Below are positions 17,016 to 24,392 of a DNA stretch of 54,006 bases, piece after piece. Every line of letters begins with the position of its first letter. Positions within the stretch are counted from its first letter, which is position 1. A program made the position numbers and the translations under genes. A model generated the notes under the pieces. It was not told the origin of the DNA. It saw nothing but the letters and a program-made list of their open reading frames with translations, and did not search any database. The stretch comes from Methanoculleus marisnigri (GTDB lineage Archaea > Halobacteriota > Methanomicrobia > Methanomicrobiales > Methanoculleaceae): NCBI GenBank assembly GCA_002503885.1, contig DASQ01000062.1, positions 1 to 54,006 of the forward strand, in the 5' to 3' direction.

Positions 17016-17717
17016 TCACCGGTGCTGCACCGTGGTTATGGCGAGATTGACGCCAAGGGCTATGATGAGGAGGATTATCCCGAGCGCAATCGACTGAGGG
17101 ATGTTTCCCATCGAGGTCTCAAGCGATATCGCCGTCGTCAGCACCCGGGTCGAACTCATGAAGGACGACGCCATGATGTTGCCGCCGACGAGGATCGCCG
17201 CTCCTACTTCGGATATTGCCCGCCCGAACCCGATCGCGACGGCCGCGAGGATTGCAAACCGGGCCTCCTTCATGATGTTCGTGAGAAACTGGAGACGCGT
17301 TGCCCCGAGCGAGTGGAGGGTGTCCTTGAGGACCGGGTCGACTCCCGAGAGCGCGGATATGGTCAGGCCGATCATGATCGGCAGGATGAGCACTGTCTGC
17401 GCGATGATCATGGCGGTCGGGGTGAAGAGGAGCCGCAGAAAGCCGAACGGGCCGACACGGGATATGAGCAGGAATATCAGGAGCCCGACGACGACGGTGG
17501 GGAGCGCATAGAGGGTCTGGATCAGGCCTATGAGGCTCTTCTTTCCGGGGAACGTGCCGAAGTTGATCGCGGCGCCGAGCGGAACGGCGATCAGGGTGGC
17601 GAGCACGGTTGCCGTGAATGAGACGACGATGCTTCTTGCGGCGATGGCCATTACGTCGGGGTCAAGCGTGATGATGAGCCTGATCGCCTCCGTGAAACCC
17701 TCGATGATCTCGTACAT
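17016..17717 (-). CDS. tupB: Tungstate-type ABC transporter permease (first tup operon)
   Basis: A 233-aa inner-membrane permease with about six hydrophobic segments and the cytoplasmic coupling-loop region EARFAILAAVAIGFGRAISE, which docks to the ATPase. The start is taken at the ATG at 17717 (MYEIIEGFTEAIRLI), which matches the N-terminus of the paralog at 29151-29846. An upstream in-frame extension to 17750 would cover the T-run behind tupA. It belongs to the BPD_transp_1 family, TupB/WtpB-like group. Confidence 0.88.
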   Translation of the reverse strand: MYEIIEGFTEAIRLIITLDPDVMAIAARSIVVSFTATVLATLIAVPLGAAINFGTFPGKKSLIGLIQTLYALPTVVVGLLIFLLISRVGPFGFLRLLFTPTAMIIAQTVLILPIMIGLTISALSGVDPVLKDTLHSLGATRLQFLTNIMKEARFAILAAVAIGFGRAISEVGAAILVGGNIMASSFMSSTRVLTTAISLETSMGNIPQSIALGIILLIIALGVNLAITTVQHR

Positions 17718-17748
17718 GCTCTGCACCTGATTGTGGTCTGCCGGGGGC

Positions 17749-17754
17749 AAAAAA
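17749..17754 (-). terminator. T-run between tupA and tupBC
   Basis: On the coding strand (minus) a six-T run follows tupA (ends 17776) and precedes the tupB start at 17717. It could partly terminate transcription, giving more binding protein than permease. No strong hairpin is needed for archaeal termination. Confidence 0.35.
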
Positions 17755-17775
17755 GGGGTAGGAGTTAAGGCCGGA

Positions 17776-18702
17776 TCACAGAACAGGGTCCGTCACTTCA
17801 GCCTCGGTCACGCCGATCTTTGCCCAGTCGTTCTGGGCGGCATAGAAGAGCGGCTGGCCGTACTTGTCGACGCCGAAGGAGGCGATCTCCTTCTGGACAT
17901 CCTCAGAGATCATGAAGTTGACCCAGTCTTTCGCGACGGTGCTGTTGATATCGGGGTACTTCCCCGGGTTGATCTGCATGGCGCAGTAGACGTTGAGCAG
18001 GATGTCGCCCTCGTCCACGAGCGTCACGAGGTCGAGGTCGCCCTTGTAGGCAAGGTAGGTCCCGATGTCGGAGAGGGTGTAGGCCTGCTTTTCGTTCGCC
18101 ATCGTCAGGGTTGCACCCATGCCCGTCCCGGCCTCCTGGTACCAGTCGCCGGAGCCCTGCACGTCCGCGGAGTAGTTGAACCCGGCTGCCTTCCATATGG
18201 CCTTCTCCTTGGAGTGCGTGCCCGAGGCGTCACCGCGCGAGACGAAGACAACATCCGATCCGTCGGCCATTCCAGTCTCCCGGATGGTGGTGAACGCCGC
18301 TTCAGGCTGCATGCCCTTGATGCCTGCCGGGTCGGACTCGGGTCCGACGACGACGAAGTAGTTGTAGGCGAACACGCGCCGGTTGATTCCATAGCCGTCG
18401 GCGAGGAAGGCATCTTCACGGGCACGGTCGTGCACCATCAGGACGTCCACGTCGCCGTTCTGTCCGTACTCGATCGCCTTGCCGGTTCCGGCGGAGACGA
18501 TCAGCACCTCGGCGTTGTACTGCTCCTCGAAGATCGGCGTGAGGCGTTCGAGGAGTTTGGTGTCGTAAAGGCTTGTCGTCGTAGCGATACGGAGCTGCTG
18601 CTTATCTGCGGGGGTCGGGTTGGTCGTCGTCCCGGTACACCCGCAGATGAGCAGGAGGGCGACCATGACGGCCGCAACGGCAAAAAGGGTTCGTCTTACC
18701 AT
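17776..18702 (-). CDS. tupA: Tungstate-type ABC transporter substrate-binding lipoprotein (TupA)
   Basis: A 308-aa exported binding protein. The signal peptide ends in a lipobox (LLICGC; Cys20 or Cys22), and a Thr/Pro-rich linker precedes the mature domain. The TupA oxyanion-binding motif TTTS is at 41-44 (IATTTSLYDTKLL). Other conserved blocks are SAGTGKAIEYGQNGDVDVLMVHD, FVSRGDASGTH and NEKQAYTLSD. TupA proteins bind tungstate with high affinity in bacteria. The paralog at 29927-30898 aligns along its length. It starts a tupA-tupB-tupC operon with a separate promoter region carrying ACTTG repeats. Confidence 0.9.
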   Translation of the reverse strand: MVRRTLFAVAAVMVALLLICGCTGTTTNPTPADKQQLRIATTTSLYDTKLLERLTPIFEEQYNAEVLIVSAGTGKAIEYGQNGDVDVLMVHDRAREDAFLADGYGINRRVFAYNYFVVVGPESDPAGIKGMQPEAAFTTIRETGMADGSDVVFVSRGDASGTHSKEKAIWKAAGFNYSADVQGSGDWYQEAGTGMGATLTMANEKQAYTLSDIGTYLAYKGDLDLVTLVDEGDILLNVYCAMQINPGKYPDINSTVAKDWVNFMISEDVQKEIASFGVDKYGQPLFYAAQNDWAKIGVTEAEVTDPVL

Positions 18703-18732
18703 AGTACTCAGTATGGTATCTGGACCTGCACA

Positions 18733-18805
18733 ATTAAATGTCGTGGTTTTACACTGATGGTAACTTGATTAACTTGACCAGGTATACTTGGGGGTAGGTT
18801 ACTTG
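18733..18805 (-). promoter_or_regulatory. tupA promoter with upstream ACTTG repeats
   Basis: Read toward tupA (minus strand), a TTTAAT box lies at 18733-18738, about 33 bp before the ATG. Further upstream four copies of ACTTG (plus-strand positions 18763, 18772, 18786, 18801) form a direct-repeat array; two of them sit in TAACTTGA and two in TACTTG contexts. The position upstream of the TATA box suggests activator sites, perhaps metal-responsive. This is inference from sequence only. Confidence 0.35.
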
Positions 18806-18854
18806 ACCCGCAACGGAACGCCGGGAGGGCCCGGCGTGCCGTGCCCACCTGCCC

Positions 18855-19553
18855 TCACCCCGTCACGATATCGTGGTAGGCGTCGCCGTCCGCTTCGACA
18901 AAAAGGATCGCCTTCCCCCCGCTGAAAGCGGGCTTTGGAAACTTTCGCAGGGTGACAGTGCCGTTGCTGACTGCCGCCCCGCCCCGGGTCTCCACCCGGT
19001 CGACGCCGGAGGCGAAGATTGCGGCGATTGTCTGGCTGCCGTGAAGGCTCCGGGTCGTTCCTTTCTGAACGAACCGGCCGTCGTTTCCGGATGCCGCGAG
19101 GCCGATGCCGGCAAGCGCACCGATGACGCCGTCTTCGGTGCCGCCGAGCCCTTCAAGACGGATCCCTGCCTGCCGGGCGAGTGAGCGCGCCTGCTCCTGT
19201 GTCACGACAGTCTTCTTCGCAGAGAACCCGAAGAGGCAGAGGTCGGTGCCGATGTCCTGGTCGGCGGCGACGCAGATCCCCGGATCGCTTCCCTCGATGA
19301 AGTCGGCGAGCATCAGTTCCTTTGCCGTCGCGAATACGTCGGCCGCGGCCCTGTTCTCTGCTTCCCGGATGTGGATGACCGCAGAGCTGTTGTGAGAGGT
19401 GTAGGGTATAGCAGGGTGGACAAAGAGCTGGTGCCGGGTCACCCCCGTCACCGTGTACGACCGGGCGAGTTCTGCTGCAATCGTGCGGGCGAGCCGTCCG
19501 GTTCCCCGGGACTCGCGGGTGTCGGTGTCGTCGATGCCAAGGTAGAGGGTCAT
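18855..19553 (-). CDS. Stand-alone TiaS-like N-terminal-domain protein
   Basis: A 232-aa protein starting MTLYLGIDDTDTRESRGTG, the signature of the tRNA(Ile2) 2-agmatinylcytidine synthetase (TiaS) N-terminal region and its relatives. The later PYTSHNSSAVI, GSDPGICVA and TEDGVIGALAGIGLAASGNDGRF blocks fit the same fold. True TiaS is about 420 aa with further nucleic-acid-binding domains; these are absent, so this is unlikely to be TiaS itself. The start is the ATG at 19553, with a TATTATTTAG box about 35-45 bp upstream; the frame upstream of it is not conserved-looking. It sits inside the Mo/W island between tupA and the storage-protein homolog. Confidence 0.65.
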   Translation of the reverse strand: MTLYLGIDDTDTRESRGTGRLARTIAAELARSYTVTGVTRHQLFVHPAIPYTSHNSSAVIHIREAENRAAADVFATAKELMLADFIEGSDPGICVAADQDIGTDLCLFGFSAKKTVVTQEQARSLARQAGIRLEGLGGTEDGVIGALAGIGLAASGNDGRFVQKGTTRSLHGSQTIAAIFASGVDRVETRGGAAVSNGTVTLRKFPKPAFSGGKAILFVEADGDAYHDIVTG

Positions 19554-19640
19554 GTTATCGCTCGTGCTCTGTACTGATCCGCCCACAAAACTAAATAATA
19601 CTTCTCCGGGGTCAATCAAAAGATGTTGACTCCGGGGCCG

Positions 19641-20447
19641 TCAGGCCCGGATGATCGTGCCGACCCGTTCCCCGTTGATGGCTTTTGTAATGTTCCCGGG
19701 CACGTGGGCGTTCACCACCTTGATCTCCGTGATGTTGACGGCGTCGCGGAGGAGCTCGACCGCCATCGGTTCGAGCACCATATCCTCCATCTCCATCTCC
19801 AGGAGCTCGTCGGCCGTGATCTCCGGGATGAACTCGGCGTCGGGGTTCACAAACGGGTTTTCCGTGTAGAGGCCGTTCACGTTCTTCCCGAGGATGCAGT
19901 TCTTCCCGCCGATTACCTCGGCCATCAGGAAGGCGCCGGTATCGGTCCGGTGCGGCGGGATGCTCCCGAGTTTCGGCGGATGCTCGTAGAGCCCGTAGGG
20001 CGGGGTGCCCTGGACGACCGGCAGCATCCCGAGGGATATGAGCGAGGGGAGGTTTAAGAGGTCGTCGGTGTGGATCCGGACACCGTTGTACTTCGAGAAG
20101 AGGATGGACATCATGATCGCGTTCTGCTCGCTGATCTTGCCTGCCAGTTCCGCAAGCACCCCCGTCGGCATACCGAGATCGATCCCGACGTCGAGGATGT
20201 GCCGCACCCGGACGCCGCCGCCGGTGGCGACCAGGATCTTGTTGTTCCGGGAGAGTTCCCCGATCTCTTCGACCAGCGGGAAGATCACCTCCTTCCCGTA
20301 GTCGATGACCCCGTGGCCGCCGATCTTGACGACGTTTAACTCCGGCATGATCCTGACCTGCCGACCGCTTCTGGTCTCGCGGAGCAGGCCCCGCCGGACA
20401 AGGCTCTCACCGCGGAACCTCGATTCCATTTCAAACCGTTCTGCCAT
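19641..20447 (-). CDS. Molybdenum storage protein-like amino-acid-kinase-fold protein
   Basis: A 268-aa protein strongly resembling the MosA/MosB subunits of the Azotobacter molybdenum storage protein, an ATP-dependent cage that holds polyoxomolybdate or tungstate clusters. It has the long N-terminal arm (about 35 aa) absent from UMP kinases, then VVKIGG at 39-44, the TGGGVRVRHILDVGIDLG block, PPHRTDTGAFL at 164-174, NVNGLYTENP, and a C-terminal VVNAHVPGNITKAINGERVGTIIR block; all align with MoSto. It could be mistaken for uridylate kinase (pyrH). Its position among four Mo/W uptake systems supports a storage role. Only one subunit gene is seen, so a homomeric cage is likely (inference). The start is the ATG at 20447. 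Confidence 0.8.
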   Translation of the reverse strand: MAERFEMESRFRGESLVRRGLLRETRSGRQVRIMPELNVVKIGGHGVIDYGKEVIFPLVEEIGELSRNNKILVATGGGVRVRHILDVGIDLGMPTGVLAELAGKISEQNAIMMSILFSKYNGVRIHTDDLLNLPSLISLGMLPVVQGTPPYGLYEHPPKLGSIPPHRTDTGAFLMAEVIGGKNCILGKNVNGLYTENPFVNPDAEFIPEITADELLEMEMEDMVLEPMAVELLRDAVNITEIKVVNAHVPGNITKAINGERVGTIIRA

Positions 20448-20477
20448 GTTAACCCTTGCTTCTATGTGAAGGAAAAC

Positions 20478-20487
20478 ATTAAGTAAC
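20478..20487. promoter_or_regulatory. Shared divergent promoter between the storage-protein homolog and a 77-aa gene
   Basis: The A/T-rich core ATTAAGTAAC lies 31-40 bp upstream of the storage-protein ATG (minus) and about 50 bp upstream of the 77-aa gene (plus). Read on the minus strand it is GTTACTTAAT, which resembles the GTTACTTGA element upstream of tupA. Only one such A/T-rich core is visible in the 88-bp gap, so the two genes probably share control. Confidence 0.3.
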
Positions 20488-20535
20488 TTTGTGACATACC
20501 AGCAGGTATACCACCTGGTAGGAGATGAAAACACC

Positions 20536-20769
20536 ATGAAGATCTATGCACGAGAACGCCAGAAAGTCGGCACCGGCGTGAAGCAGCCCCGGTTCCGCGT
20601 CGTCGCCGTCGTCGAAGAGAAGAGTGAAGAGAAGCACGTGAAGATCGAGGGGACCCACTTCCGCAAAGTAGAACTCGAACAGATCGCAAAGGATCTCGGG
20701 GCGGAGGTCGTCTATCTCGAGGAGATGCCCGAAGAAGAGCGGGGCGAGAAGAAGAAAGAAGAGGCGTAA
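20536..20769 (+). CDS. Uncharacterised 77-aa charged protein
   Basis: I do not recognise this family. The ATG at 20536 is preceded by GGAGATG at a suitable distance, so it is better than the upstream frame start at 20491. The protein begins MKIYARERQKVGTGVKQP, continues as an alternating strand/helix pattern (FRVVAVVEEK, HVKIEGTHFRKVELEQIAKDLGAEVVYLEEM), and ends in a Glu/Lys-rich tail. That looks like a small alpha/beta domain. It is transcribed away from the molybdenum storage homolog and probably shares its control region, which makes a Mo/W-linked role possible but unproven. A six-T terminator follows. Confidence 0.7.
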   Translation: MKIYARERQKVGTGVKQPRFRVVAVVEEKSEEKHVKIEGTHFRKVELEQIAKDLGAEVVYLEEMPEEERGEKKKEEA

Positions 20770-20783
20770 CCAGACCGACCCCA

Positions 20784-20789
20784 TTTTTT
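20784..20789 (+). terminator. T6 terminator after the 77-aa gene
   Basis: A six-T run begins 15 bp after the stop codon, a typical archaeal termination signal. Confidence 0.45.
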
Positions 20790-20818
20790 GCACCGGGCGC
20801 GAGTACTTCTACGATCGG

Positions 20819-21190
20819 ATGTCCACACACGAACATGACGATATAATCGAGGCGGCCGCGAGAATCCTCCTCGAAGAGGACCGGTGCGTAACCATCGGTT
20901 TTTACCCGGGCGGCATCGCCATACGTTTCCCCACGACCCGGAAACTTGCCGAGCACCTCGGGATCCCCCATTACTACGTCCTCCCCCGGTTCGGGGCGAT
21001 GGAGCGTGACGGCCTGATCCGCCGGGTGGAGCGGGTCGGGATCTCCACCACGGCCGCGGGGACAGAGCGGCTCCTCGCGCTCATGGCGGAGCGGCACGGC
21101 GAGCGTGTGGAAGAAGTCCTCGGCGCCGGGGTCTTTTCGGCGCTGCAGGCCCGCAGGAGTCAGGCCCCTTCCGGAGCACCGGAAGGGTAG
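20819..21190 (+). CDS. Winged-helix-like small protein
   Basis: A 123-aa protein with a likely winged-helix DNA-binding fold: FPTTRKLAEHLGIPHYYVLPRFGAMERDGLIRRVERVGISTT at about 37-78 gives the helix-turn-helix, recognition helix and beta-wing pattern, and TTAAGTERLLALM follows. The family is not recognised. No effector domain is seen, but the N-terminal 30 residues are helical. The 3' end overlaps the convergent modC gene by 31 bp. Located in the Mo/W island, it is the only plausible transcription factor there, so it is a candidate Mo/W regulator (inference). Confidence 0.6.
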   Translation: MSTHEHDDIIEAAARILLEEDRCVTIGFYPGGIAIRFPTTRKLAEHLGIPHYYVLPRFGAMERDGLIRRVERVGISTTAAGTERLLALMAERHGERVEEVLGAGVFSALQARRSQAPSGAPEG

Positions 21191-22218
21191 ACGTGGGCCG
21201 CCGAAGGCCGGAAGGCAAGGTAGACGGCATCGCCCCTGGCGACATCGGCTTCCTCGAACCCCTGCCGGGTCAGCGTCACCCGGAATGGGACACTCGCGTC
21301 GACGGAGACCCTGACCAGCCCCCCGTTCTGCCGCACCGAATCGATGCGCCCGAAAAAGACGTTCTTCCCGTTCTGCGGCAGGGCTGCTTTTGAGAGGAGG
21401 ATATCCTCCGGCCGGATTGCAACGGAGACCGGGCCGGGCACACAACTCTCCACCCGTATCCGGATATCCCCCACCCTGACGGTCCCGTCGGGCGACCCCT
21501 CTCCCCGGAAGAGGTTCTCCACCCCGACAAAGCCTGCGACGAAGTCTGAGTTCGGCCTCCGGAAGATCTCCTCCGGCGTCCCCACCTGGACCACGTCGCC
21601 ACCGCGCATGATCGCCACCCGGTCGGCGAGATCGAAGACCTCCTCGAAGTTATGGGTGATATGGATGATCGTCGTCCCGGTGGCCTCGTGGATCCGCGCG
21701 AGTTCCGCCCGCAGGCTCTCGCGCGTCTTCACGTCCAGAGCAGAGAGCGGTTCGTCCAGCAGCAGTGCGTCGGGTTCCATCACCAGCGCCCGGGCAATCG
21801 CCGCCCGCTGCTGCTCGCCGCCGGAGAGCGTGCCCGGGTAGCGGTGGAGCAGGTGGCTGATGTTTAAGAGGTCCGCGCTCTCCTGCACCTTCCCGCGGAT
21901 GAACGCGGGATCGGCGCGGCGTGACTTCAGTCCGAAGCCGATGTTCGCCTCGACAGTCAGGTGCGGGAAGAGCATGTAGTCCTGGTAGACCATGCCGATG
22001 TTCCTGTCCCTGGCCGGCACATCCGTGATGTCCCGGCCGTTAAGGAGGATCCTGCCTGCATCGGGGTTGTAGATCCCGGCGATCGTCTCGAGGAGGATCG
22101 TCTTTCCCGCTCCGGTAGGGCCGAGGATGATGAAGTACTCCCCGTCTCCGATCGAGAGCGAGACGTCTGTTAGCGAAAATTCGCCGAGGTTTTTTGACAC
22201 AGAATCGATGATAAGCAT
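21160..22218 (-). CDS. modC: Molybdate/tungstate ABC transporter ATPase (mod operon)
   Basis: A 352-aa ABC ATPase of the ModC/WtpC group. Walker A GPTGAGKT is at 33-40, signature LSGGEQQRAAIARA at 131-144, Walker B LLLDEP at 152-157, and the switch-histidine region THNFEEV near 186; a C-terminal TOBE domain (about 240-350) binds oxyanion in homologs and inhibits transport when metal is plentiful. The start is 12 bp from the end of modB. The 3' end overlaps the winged-helix-like gene on the other strand. Core positions match the paralog at 26014-27075 without gaps. Confidence 0.9.
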   Translation of the reverse strand: MLIIDSVSKNLGEFSLTDVSLSIGDGEYFIILGPTGAGKTILLETIAGIYNPDAGRILLNGRDITDVPARDRNIGMVYQDYMLFPHLTVEANIGFGLKSRRADPAFIRGKVQESADLLNISHLLHRYPGTLSGGEQQRAAIARALVMEPDALLLDEPLSALDVKTRESLRAELARIHEATGTTIIHITHNFEEVFDLADRVAIMRGGDVVQVGTPEEIFRRPNSDFVAGFVGVENLFRGEGSPDGTVRVGDIRIRVESCVPGPVSVAIRPEDILLSKAALPQNGKNVFFGRIDSVRQNGGLVRVSVDASVPFRVTLTRQGFEEADVARGDAVYLAFRPSAAHVYPSGAPEGA

Positions 22219-22230
22219 GGGTATACCTCC

Positions 22231-23028
22231 TCAATAGACGTGCGTGGCTCCGCTGTAGCGCTCGAAGACATAGAGCGAGATGATCGAGATTACAATGAGG
22301 ATCGTCGCTGCGGAGATGGCGTACTCGAGATTTCCGGTGGACATGTTCAGGAAGAGCGAGAGCGGGAGCGTCTCGGTCTTCATCCGCGTTGCGCCGGCAA
22401 GCATCAGCGCGGCGCCGAACTCGCCGATCCCCTTCGACCAGGTGATCACCGATCCGGCAAGGAGGCCGTTTGAGGACATGGGGAGCGTGACCCGCCAGAA
22501 GGCCTGGGCGTCGGTGCATCCGAGCGTCTTTGCCACGTGCTCGTAGCGGGGGTTGATGCTCTGGAACGTCGAGCGGGTCACCCGGAGCATGTAGGGCAGG
22601 TTCACGAAGAACTGGGCCACGATGATCCCGAGCGGTGTAAAGACGAAGGCGAGCCCCATCGCATCAAGCGACTTGCCTATCGGGGATACGCCGAAGAAGA
22701 GGAGGAGCCCCACGCCGGCCACGAGCGGCGGGAGCGCCATCGGGATGTCCATCACCATGTTCATCAGGGATTTGCCCGGGAACGTGTAGCGGGCGAGCGC
22801 ATAGGCAACCGGCACGGCGACCAGAATGCAGAGGAGCGTGGAGATGACGGACGTGATGATCGAGAGCCTGATCGCAAACTGGATCTCTTCGGAGAGGAGG
22901 CACTCGATAAGGACACTCGCCGGGGAGTGGGTGACCACCCCGATGAGGACCAGCACGATGAAGGCGGTGATGAGGAGGGCGACCGCTATGGTCACCATCT
23001 GGAAACGGGAGACGTTACCCTTGCTCAT
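22231..23028 (-). CDS. modB: Molybdate/tungstate ABC transporter permease (mod operon)
   Basis: A 265-aa permease with about six membrane segments, of the ModB/WtpB group. The coupling loop is recognisable around DAQAFWRVTLPMSSNGLLAGSVITWSKGIGEFG, and the MDIPMALPPLVAGVGLLL segment is typical of ModB. Its ATG at 23028 overlaps the stop of the TrmO-like gene (ATGA at 23025-23028 on the minus strand), so its translation is probably coupled to that gene. Confidence 0.9.
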   Translation of the reverse strand: MSKGNVSRFQMVTIAVALLITAFIVLVLIGVVTHSPASVLIECLLSEEIQFAIRLSIITSVISTLLCILVAVPVAYALARYTFPGKSLMNMVMDIPMALPPLVAGVGLLLFFGVSPIGKSLDAMGLAFVFTPLGIIVAQFFVNLPYMLRVTRSTFQSINPRYEHVAKTLGCTDAQAFWRVTLPMSSNGLLAGSVITWSKGIGEFGAALMLAGATRMKTETLPLSLFLNMSTGNLEYAISAATILIVISIISLYVFERYSGATHVY

Positions 23029-23528
23029 GAGGACTCCTCATGCTCCCGGAGGTCCTTTGGCGAGAAACTCCGGACCTTCACCTCCTCGATATGCCGCGCG
23101 TCGACCCAGCCGCTCCTGACCTCGTCGCGGTGGTCGAACTGGCGGACGTAGGGTTTGATGTCGAGAAGCGGCGTGCCGTCCAGCACGTCGATGCCGCGAA
23201 CCCGGACGGTGCTGTCCTCGACGGCAATGACTTCGACGAGGGAGATCCCGATCGGGTTCGGGCGGCTGAAATGGCGTATGGCAAAGATCCCCCGCTCTTT
23301 GCTGCCGTCAACGAACGGACGCTGGAGCAGACGGAATCCGTCTGCCCGGTGGAAATGGTAGAGAAGGTGGATGTGAGAGAACCCCTCGATCCCCTGCAAT
23401 CCTTCGGCATACTCGGGAAAGACCTCGATCGTCCCCTCCGCTTCGGAGAAGATGCTCTGGATGGGCGTGGTGTCCTGGTCGGTGAACGGTGAGTGAATGG
23501 TTCCGATGATCTGGTAGGTGACTTCCAT
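23025..23528 (-). CDS. TrmO/TsaA-like protein inside the mod operon
   Basis: A 167-aa protein of the TrmO (YaeB/TsaA, UPF0066) family; the E. coli member is the SAM-dependent methyltransferase that turns t6A37 of tRNA into m6t6A. Family blocks are visible: IGTIHSPF at the N-terminus, EGFSHIHLLYHFHRADGF, the RHFSRPNPIGISLVEV core at about 84-100, and LLDIKPYVRQFD. It lies between modA (25 bp away) and modB (ATGA overlap), so it is a true operon member. Its job may be tRNA methylation or another SAM-dependent reaction tied to Mo/W; the sequence does not decide. Confidence 0.85.
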   Translation of the reverse strand: MEVTYQIIGTIHSPFTDQDTTPIQSIFSEAEGTIEVFPEYAEGLQGIEGFSHIHLLYHFHRADGFRLLQRPFVDGSKERGIFAIRHFSRPNPIGISLVEVIAVEDSTVRVRGIDVLDGTPLLDIKPYVRQFDHRDEVRSGWVDARHIEEVKVRSFSPKDLREHEESS

Positions 23529-23552
23529 GCGACTTCTCCTTCGTTGGTCCCC

Positions 23553-24371
23553 TCAGGGCTTGACGCCCGTGTAGGTCTCGTTCGGGTAGGTGATGAAGCC
23601 GTGGCTGGTAAAGATCGCCTTTCCTTCTTCGGAGGCGACGAACGCGGTGAACTGCTCCGCCTCATCGGGGTGCTCAGAGGACGTCAGTACGCCGATGGGG
23701 ACGATCTTCATCAGGTTCTCCTTGTTCGGGATGTAGATGAGGTCCATCTTCTCCGGCACGTAGAGGTCCTCCCAGATGATGCCGACGTCGGCCTGGCCCA
23801 TGGAGAGGTAGACCAGCAGTTCGTTCACCGTGCCGCTGCGGGTCACGACGTTCTTCTCCACATCACTGAGCAGTTTGTTCTTCTCCAGGAGTTTGTCGGT
23901 CAGCTGCCCGATGGCGGTGGCGGGGTTGTCGCCGAGAGCCACCCGGACGCCGGGCCTCGCCAGGTCCGCGAGGGACGTGATGTTGGCCGGGTTGCCCTTC
24001 GGGACGGCGATGACCGGGATGTGGTAGACGACGAGGGACTCATTCCCGACCAGCCCCATGCCGCGGGCAGAATCGAAGTAGGCGGTCGCGCCCGGCATAT
24101 AGACGTCGCCCATTCCTGTCAGGTTCATCTGGGTGAGCAGGGTGTTCGATCCCCCGAAGACGTAGTTGATCGGGATGCCGGTCCTGTTCGTGAAGGTCAT
24201 CGCGATCTCGTCCATTGGTTCCCGCATGCCCGCGCCGCAGTAAACGAGCAGCTCGGGTTTTGTCGTGTCGCCCGCCGCCGGCGTATCGGTGGTGGTTCCG
24301 GTACATCCGCATGCAAAAGCAGCGGCTGCCATAGCAAGCAGTGCAATAATGAGAAGCAGGTGTGCTTTCAT
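23553..24371 (-). CDS. modA: Molybdate ABC transporter substrate-binding lipoprotein (ModA)
   Basis: A 272-aa binding protein. The signal peptide ends at a lipobox (AFACGC, Cys21 or Cys23), and a Thr-rich linker follows. The ModA-type oxyanion-binding start LLVYCGAGMREPMDEIA is at about 41-57 and GGSNTLLTQM at 73-82; VGIIWEDLY and TSSEHPDEAEQFTAFV sit near the C-terminus. It resembles ModA (COG0725) more than archaeal WtpA. It heads the modA-trmO-modB-modC operon. A TTATTTT box about 26 bp before the ATG would make the message leaderless or nearly so. Confidence 0.88.
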   Translation of the reverse strand: MKAHLLLIIALLAMAAAAFACGCTGTTTDTPAAGDTTKPELLVYCGAGMREPMDEIAMTFTNRTGIPINYVFGGSNTLLTQMNLTGMGDVYMPGATAYFDSARGMGLVGNESLVVYHIPVIAVPKGNPANITSLADLARPGVRVALGDNPATAIGQLTDKLLEKNKLLSDVEKNVVTRSGTVNELLVYLSMGQADVGIIWEDLYVPEKMDLIYIPNKENLMKIVPIGVLTSSEHPDEAEQFTAFVASEEGKAIFTSHGFITYPNETYTGVKP

Positions 24372-24392
24372 GAGAATAATTACTCAAGTGGG

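Noticed and set aside
19641..20447. Annotation as uridylate kinase (pyrH)
   Set aside because: The N-terminal arm and several conserved blocks match the molybdenum storage protein and not archaeal UMP kinases (about 225 aa); location also argues against it.
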